Source of the DNA: Larix kaempferi
Taxonomy: Eukaryota; Streptophyta; Pinopsida; Pinales; Pinaceae
DNA length: 64,000 bases
Assembly (NCBI GenBank): GCA_027924585.1
Contig: BSBM01000597.1
Location: 3,611,501-3,675,500 of the forward strand
Direction: 5' to 3'
Shown: piece by piece, positions 58,269 through 64,000 of the stretch
Layout: each line of letters opens with the position of its first letter
Position numbering within the stretch: position 1 is the stretch's first letter
Translations under genes and position numbers: made by a program
The notes under the pieces: generated by a model
Databases searched by the model: none
Seen by the model: the letters and a program-made list of their open reading frames with translations, nothing else
What the model was told of the DNA's origin: nothing

Positions 58269-59759
58269 CTATGGTTCTACCTCTTCAACTGATTTAAATG
58301 AAACTGCCTCTTCATCTGATTCAGACGAATCTGGTTCCTCAAATGAATCACCTCTTTCATCCTTAATATCAAACTGCAGTTTCTCTGGATCCTTTTCCTT
58401 TGGTACATCTTCAATCTTGGAAGTGTTTTCAACTTCTATGAAGATCACATCTTGACTGTAAACTGTTTTCCTTTTTACTAGGTTCCACAACTTGTAACCT
58501 TTCACTCCATCCTTGTAACCAATGAAGATACACTTTTCCACTTTATTATCCAACTTGTTCCTTTTCTCCTTTGGAACATGCACAAAGGCATCACACCCAA
58601 ACACTATGAGATGTGAGAGAGAGGGTTTCTCACCAATCCAAGCCTCATGAGGTGTCTTGTCAACCAATGCTGATGTGGGTGTCCTATTTACCAAGTAACA
58701 CGTAGTGTCAATAGCTTCTACCCATAATTGTTGTGCTAGCCCTGCACCACTGAACATACTCCTTGTCTTTTCCATCAACGTCCTATTCATCCTTTCTGCA
58801 AACCCATTCTGTTGAGGTGTGTATGGAGTAGTCTTTTGCCTTGCTATTCCACACGTCTTACAGAACTCCTCAAATTCATTTCCATAGAATTCTCCACCGT
58901 TATCTGTTCTCAGTACTTTTCTTTTCTTTTCAATTTGATTCTCTACAAGAGCCTTAAATTATTTGAATCTATTAAAAACCTCAGATATCTTATGCAGGAA
59001 ATAAATCCATGTTTTCCTAGAGAAATCATCTATGAATGAAACATAATACATAGATTTACCTAGTGATGGAACAGGCACAAGTCCAAACACATCACTGTGT
59101 ATTAACTTTAAGATTCCTTTAGCTCTTACAACACCAGATGAGAATCTTGCCCGATTCTGTTTACCTAAGCAATGTTCACAAAAATCAAAATCTAATGTGT
59201 AATCAGACATGCCTTCAGCCATACTTTTACCTTGTAATAGTCAAAGACCCTTCTCTCCAATATGTCCCGGCCTTCGATGCCATAGCATTGTCTTCTCTCT
59301 AGAGACAGTAAGGACTCTATCTCCTTCATTTTTACCCTCAGGAACAATAGTACTGTTACATCCATTATTAAAGGTGCTTCCAGACAACTTGTATAGAGTT
59401 CCAATCCAGACTCCCCTCATCAGCACCATTGATCCTCGAACCATCTTGCATGTGTTCTTCTCAAATATAGTTTTCACACCTACATCATCCATTTTACTTA
59501 CAGATACAAGGTTTCTAGCCAGTTTTGGAATGTGAAGAACCCCGGGAAGAGTTCTAACCCTTCCATCTTTGAGCATTTGCTTGTTCTTTCCTCGACCTAT
59601 TATTTTCGCCACCGAGTTGTCTCCTAGGAATACATCACCTCCATTATACTTTTCATATTCAGAAAACCACTCCCTGTGAGGAGTCACATGAAAAGATGCA
59701 CCTGAGTCAATCAACCACGAATCATGCTCTGCATGTGTACTTGAAGATGCCAAGTACAC
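58269..59759 (-). pseudogene. Element C protease and integrase
   Basis: The protease carries WLIDSGASFHVTP (catalytic Asp 59706-59708, canonical DSGA). The HHCC region MLWHRRPGHIGEKG precedes a UGA at 59241, then FCEHCLGKQ. Integrase DDE residues are seen in LIHSDVFGLVPV, RTDNGGEF and QNGFAERMNRT. A UAA lies at 58959 and a UAG at 58269. The C-terminal part GYKDGVKGYKLWN is followed by an acidic Ser/Glu linker. All in one frame. Confidence 0.9.
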
Positions 59760-60575
59760 ATCTCCTCCTTCCTTTGTAGATTATTTCCCATCTACGGATG
59801 GAGCATCATTAGATCCTTTGCTTTTATCAATATTTTTGGATTTACAATCCTTCTTGTAATGCCCAGCTTTACTGCACTTTCAGCATTTTTGTACAGAAGG
59901 TCCTGGAGATTTAGATCTCCCTCTAGATTTAGATCTACCACCTGAAGACTTATTTTTAGATTTGTCTCCAGGGAAACCTCTCACAAACAAGGCATCCCTA
60001 GTTGTACTGTCCATGGATTTCCACCTCATTTCCTCCTATAGCAGGGATGCAACCACATCATCAAAATTTAGGTTGGTTGCATTACTCCCAACAGCTATAA
60101 CCATACTATCCCATGAATCTGGCAAAGAGCACAACAAACTAATACATTTTTCATCACCAGTAATCGTAATACCAACAGATGTCAACTGACTTACCAGAGT
60201 ATTGAAGGAATTTAGATGCTCTGACACAGAGTCTCCTTCGTTCATCCTTAGAAGGTACAGTTTCTTTCGAAGAAATAACTTATTTACCAGGGACTTTGAC
60301 TGATACAAATTTCCCAGCTTATCCCACAGCTTCTTTGCACTGTCTTCTCCAGATACGTTCACCAACACTGAATTTGAGAGGCAAAGGTGAATGGTGCTCC
60401 TTGCTTTTCTTTTCAGCTTATCCCAATCTTCTTTTACCATACCAGTGGGCATGGTACCTGGATCTACTGCGATCCATTGTTCTCTATCTACCAGAAGATC
60501 TTCCATCTTGAGCTTCCATAGCTCAAAGCTCTGATCGTTAAATTTCTCAATCTCGATTCTAGAAGTGCTCGCCAT
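59760..60575 (-). pseudogene. Element C gag
   Basis: ATG at 60575, about 113 bp inside the PBS. MASTSRIEIEKFNDQSFELW starts a UBN2-type copia gag with WDKLGNLYQSKSLVNKLFLR and LCSLPDSWDSM. A UAG at 60036-60038, then a Lys/Ser/Arg-rich region (KSSGGRSKSRGRSKSPG), a zinc knuckle C-stop-KCSKAGHYKKDC (UGA 59880-59882 replaces its second residue) and a UAA at 59781-59783. Otherwise the same frame as protease and integrase. Confidence 0.9.
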
Positions 60576-60687
60576 TCTTTCAACAAAAGAATCACCGCTG
60601 CAAAGCTCCCACTGAAACCAAGTTTATCAAAAATCCAAGATCGAGCCAAACCCTTGGAAACAAAGGCGTCCCTCTGAACCCAATAAT

Positions 60688-60699
60688 GCTCTGATACCA
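60688..60699 (-). promoter_or_regulatory. Primer-binding site of element C
   Basis: The minus strand reads TGGTATCAGAGC, identical to the tRNA-iMet complement over 12 bases, two bases from the 5' LTR. Confidence 0.95.
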
Positions 60700-60701
60700 A
60701 A

Positions 60702-61080
60702 TGTAAGTTTTAAACCTTAACAGTGTAGTAAAACCCCATACAGATTCTTAAGCATTAACATAAAATACACAATGGCACACGCATAACACAAAGATTTTCA
60801 CCTAGAAACCCTTAACCAGGAAAAAACCAGCAAAACTTAGAGCCGCACAACTCTTTTCATTATATGTTTACTCAACCATTTACAATACAATATATGGTAT
60901 TTCGTAGCACCTAAAGCCCTAATTCGTTTACCTGAATTAGGTTACAACCCTAATCCCTTTACCAGGATTAGATAGAATACAATGGACCGAAATCGCAAAA
61001 AAATAAAAAAGCAACACTACTGGGGAGGGGATCGTGGTGTACGCGCAGCCACCATCTAAAGAGATATAACACACCCAACA
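60702..61080 (-). repeat. 5' LTR of element C
   Basis: 379 bp; on the minus strand TGTTGGGTGTG...AAACTTACA. It lacks the ~105-bp GC-rich segment of the 3' LTR; the breakpoints lie between GCAAC and TGGGGAGGGGATCG. Confidence 0.92.
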
Positions 61081-64000
61081 CTAAAACCACGCTTGACACC
61101 GTTTGTCTATGATCTATTTTGTGTGCACCAAAAATAACTGACAATGGGTACAACCTTAAATGTTTGCATAGATAATGCATATTGAAACATGCTAGAAAAG
61201 CCACTCCTTAGCTCTGCTTGGTGAAAAAAATGGACTTCACACATTCTTTCTTAGGAATTGGCATTAAATATTTGAGCATTTGACGATGAGCACCTTTAGA
61301 TAACAACTCTTAGGAAATTGTTTTGATGCATTCTTAAATAAATAAATCCTTAAAATCGATTCTTCATATGGTATACCATTCTTATTAAATTTTTCTCAAT
61401 AAATGGTTGGCCATTATCCATTTGTTGGATAGTGTTTTGACAGTGTGTTGACAACATTTGAGCCTAAACCCATCCTTGCGTGTTCTAGAACTTCAATAAA
61501 TTACATTGAATAGAGCCATAAATACATAAAACAAATTAATTAGAAAATGCCATGGCTATTAAGAATACGTAAAGTTACATATTTCAAGGGAGTTGACTTA
61601 TACATTTATCCATGAAAACATTACCGATAACAATGCATATCTACAAATAACTAAGAATCAAATCAAAGAAAAGTCAATGTAAGTTTTAAGTCACCATTGC
61701 ATAAATCATTGTTAGAAGAGCCTTGTGAGTTAATCACTATGGGTATAAGTTGCTATAAAAAATACCCCCGTCAAATAGTCAAAGTTATGCATATCCATGG
61801 AATGGTACATTATGGATATCCGTAAACATTTTTCTATAAGCATTTTTTTAAATATTTTTATGTATAAATATATTCCACAACTAAGAGTGAATCGTATTTA
61901 CTAAATTTATTATACATTAAATTTAAATTTACAAAGCTATCCAAGGATAATGAGAGAAATTAATGGTAATTGTATGGAATAAATCTGAATTTGAAATTAG
62001 AGAAATCAATATTTTTTAAATAAAATTTGAAAATGATAAAAGCAATTTATGTTTGGTAATTGAAATTGGGAAAAGTATGATAAAAGAAAAACATTTTTTT
62101 TAATTTGAAATTAGAGAAATCAATATAGTTGGAATAAATTTAAAAAATGGTAAAAGCAATGCATATTTGATAGTTGAACTTACGAAAAACATGATAAAAG
62201 AAGAGTGAAAATTAACAAAGGAAAATCATTTTTGTAGTGGAACTTAGGAAAGCCTGATAAAATAAAAATAAAAATTAACAATGGAAAATCATTATATCAA
62301 AATGAAATTATTTTTATGATATGAATGACTTAAAATACAATATAAGTAAACCTCAAATTTAAAGAATATATACATTATAAATTTAGTGCTTAAAAAATGA
62401 AAATATCCAATAAATATTGTATATTTTCATGATAAGAAGAATTGTGTGCAATGAAATCAACTAAAAGAATCATAGATTTATCTTTTTAACATTGATATTG
62501 TATTCTTAAATTATATTTGATAAATACCAAAACCTTTGCCTTCAGTGTTGATAATTATTTTAATTTCGAAAAAAAAACATGTTTAAGTTGTTAAAATAAC
62601 TCCTAACTTTAGTGTAAAAATAACCAAAACATTCATGAAATTATAGAAGTTTAATTAAATCATTATTATGACTCTAATTTCAAATCATGTATGTGTAAAT
62701 TAAACCACTAATAAAGAGGAAGTAAGTAGTATAAATTGAAATAAGAAACCATCGATCCTTATAAAACTAGATCTATTTTCATGGACCATTGTCTTGCTCT
62801 AGATAAATCTTCTAAAGTGACCATATCAAGGTCATTACTTCCCACTTTTAGACAAGCTTGAGAAAAGAGAGATCCTATGACGAATTAACTAACACAATTA
62901 GTAGGTGTGTTAGAAACACAAAATCTCTTGGTAAATCCCTCAACCTCAAAATTAATGGTTGACATGTTATAAGTGTGACTTAGTTGCGTTAGCTTGAATC
63001 TCTATCTCTTGAGCTTCTACTTGATGCCTATTTAGTGGACTAGTTTTCTTAATTTTTGGAGTTTGGGTTGTATGTGTAACTTTATGTATTTTATTTTCTT
63101 GGGATATATGTGCACTAACAATGTCTTATCTTTAGTGTATATTTTAATGTTCTGTGAACCATTCTTGGCATTATGTGGAGATTATTATTAGAAAGATCTC
63201 AACATTGTTTATAAGTAGATAGATGCCTTTAACTAAAACAAAAAAACAAGGTGTTAAAAAAAGTATTCAAGTCATTAAGATTTTCTTGCATAGGTTCACT
63301 CTTCATTAACCTCCACCTTCATCTTTCAAGGTCTTTTGGTACTCTTCCTCAAAAACCTAAGTACTTTCCTCTGTCCAGTGTCAAACTACTATTTCAACAA
63401 TTTGAAATTGCAATCTCAAAGTACAATGGGTGCTCTAAATCCACTCTAGATGAACAAAATTGCAATTCTAGCATAAATAAATGATTTTAACAATTTTACA
63501 CTTATTGGATTTCAAGGGAGGTTGCTGGATATGATTAGATATGGGTTGATATGAGTGCCTCACATCATACACCTAACTACATACCTTAGCTTAACTAAAG
63601 ACTAATTGTAATATATAAATCTGAAATAGACTTTGGAAATACTATTGGAATATATATGTAATACTTGTAATACTACTTTGGAATATATAAATCTAAAATA
63701 GATCTTATCATTAAATATATAATTCTATTATATGTTCTTTAATTAACGAGTGTATAGACAAATCTCAACATCTTTTGGCATTTTCACGATCACACCATAA
63801 AAAGATAAAAACAACATTTAAACATACTTTCTTTATGAGCGACTATTATATTCCATTAAAAAAAGTCTTTCATATACTTTCTTTTATCAGTGACTATTTA
63901 TTTCACAGTTTTTGCGATTGGTGATATAAAAGGTCATTGAATAGCTGGTATGCGAAGAACAAATATGTCAAATGCATCGATATTACTTACATTAATAAGT
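61081..64000. other. No gene recognised
   Basis: Very AT-rich. The 77-codon frame at 63251-63484 has no motif. A degenerate direct repeat of about 114 bp starts near 61990 and 62104 (TTTGAAATTAGAGAAATCAATAT...AAAAGCAAT...ATGATAAAAGA), with a partial third copy to about 62290. AATATATAAATCT(G/A)AAATAGA occurs near 63612 and 63685. Confidence 0.4.

Larger units (their letters stand above)
56068..61080 (-). mobile_element. Copia element C: complete but decayed Ty1/copia element, minus strand
   Basis: 5013 bp with LTRs at 60702-61080 (5') and 56068-56547 (3'), a perfect tRNA-iMet PBS, all polyprotein domains in Ty1/copia order, a polypurine tract and near-identical flanks CCAAA (56063-56067) and CTAAA (61081-61085). 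It has at least six in-frame stops and two frameshifts. Unrelated at the LTR level to elements A and B. The gag type (MASTSRIEIEKFNDQSFELW) suggests a Tork/Tnt1-like lineage, by recollection. Confidence 0.93.

Noticed and set aside
63251-63484. 77-codon plus-strand frame in the AT-rich right end
   Set aside because: No motif, low-complexity composition, isolated.

Overview
The window looks like repeat-dominated nuclear DNA of a seed plant, most likely a gymnosperm such as a conifer. It is AT-rich and has no rRNA, tRNA, CRISPR or operon-like structure. Nearly everything recognisable is a decayed retroelement carrying plant tRNA-iMet-type or gypsy-type primer-binding sites. The conifer assignment is an inference: several degenerate reading frames resemble hypothetical proteins I remember from conifer assemblies, and I could not run a search. 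No gene in the window looks intact.

Layout. 1-630: a LINE reverse-transcriptase fragment joined to an LTR-like block (both minus). 3672-4946: a gypsy-type reading frame (minus). 5690-6060: a 33-bp tandem repeat. 7240-8207 and 15429-16183: two halves of one unknown reading frame, split by copia element A. 8208-15428: element A, full length with 590/579-bp LTRs and a perfect 5-bp target duplication GTTTT, but full of stops. 19977-20531: three exon remnants of a plasma-membrane-type (ACA) Ca2+-ATPase. 20585-26829: copia element B, a relative of A that lacks its 5' LTR, is internally deleted, and contains a 2.7-kb insertion with an array of GC-rich hairpins. 29249-29606: a CACTA-ended foldback element. 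29827-30546: a reading frame ending in an 11-residue repeat.

32.3-47.7 kb is a nest. A minus-strand Ty3/gypsy element (PBS near 47.67 kb, gag 45.7-47.2 kb, protease, reverse transcriptase 33.5-34.3 kb) is broken inside its protease by a 9.95-kb non-coding LTR element (35085-45034) with 2.87-kb LTRs, a PBS and a polypurine tract. The core of that element is a series of different tandem arrays. It is flanked by a 163-bp direct duplication of the gypsy protease rather than a 5-bp target duplication, and its 5' LTR lacks the terminal 12 bases.

47.7-54.2 kb is AT-rich non-coding DNA with three separate recent-looking tandem duplications. 54166-54747 is a coiled-coil reading frame (minus). 56068-61080 is copia element C (minus), with gag, protease, integrase, RT and RNase H in order but with frameshifts and stops. 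61.1-64 kb shows no gene.

The elements do not form a pathway. What they record is a layered history: old host-like and gypsy frames were interrupted by copia and LARD-type insertions, which were then broken by further insertions and deletions. By-eye LTR divergence is about 7% for A, about 8% for C and about 9-11% for the 35-45 kb element.
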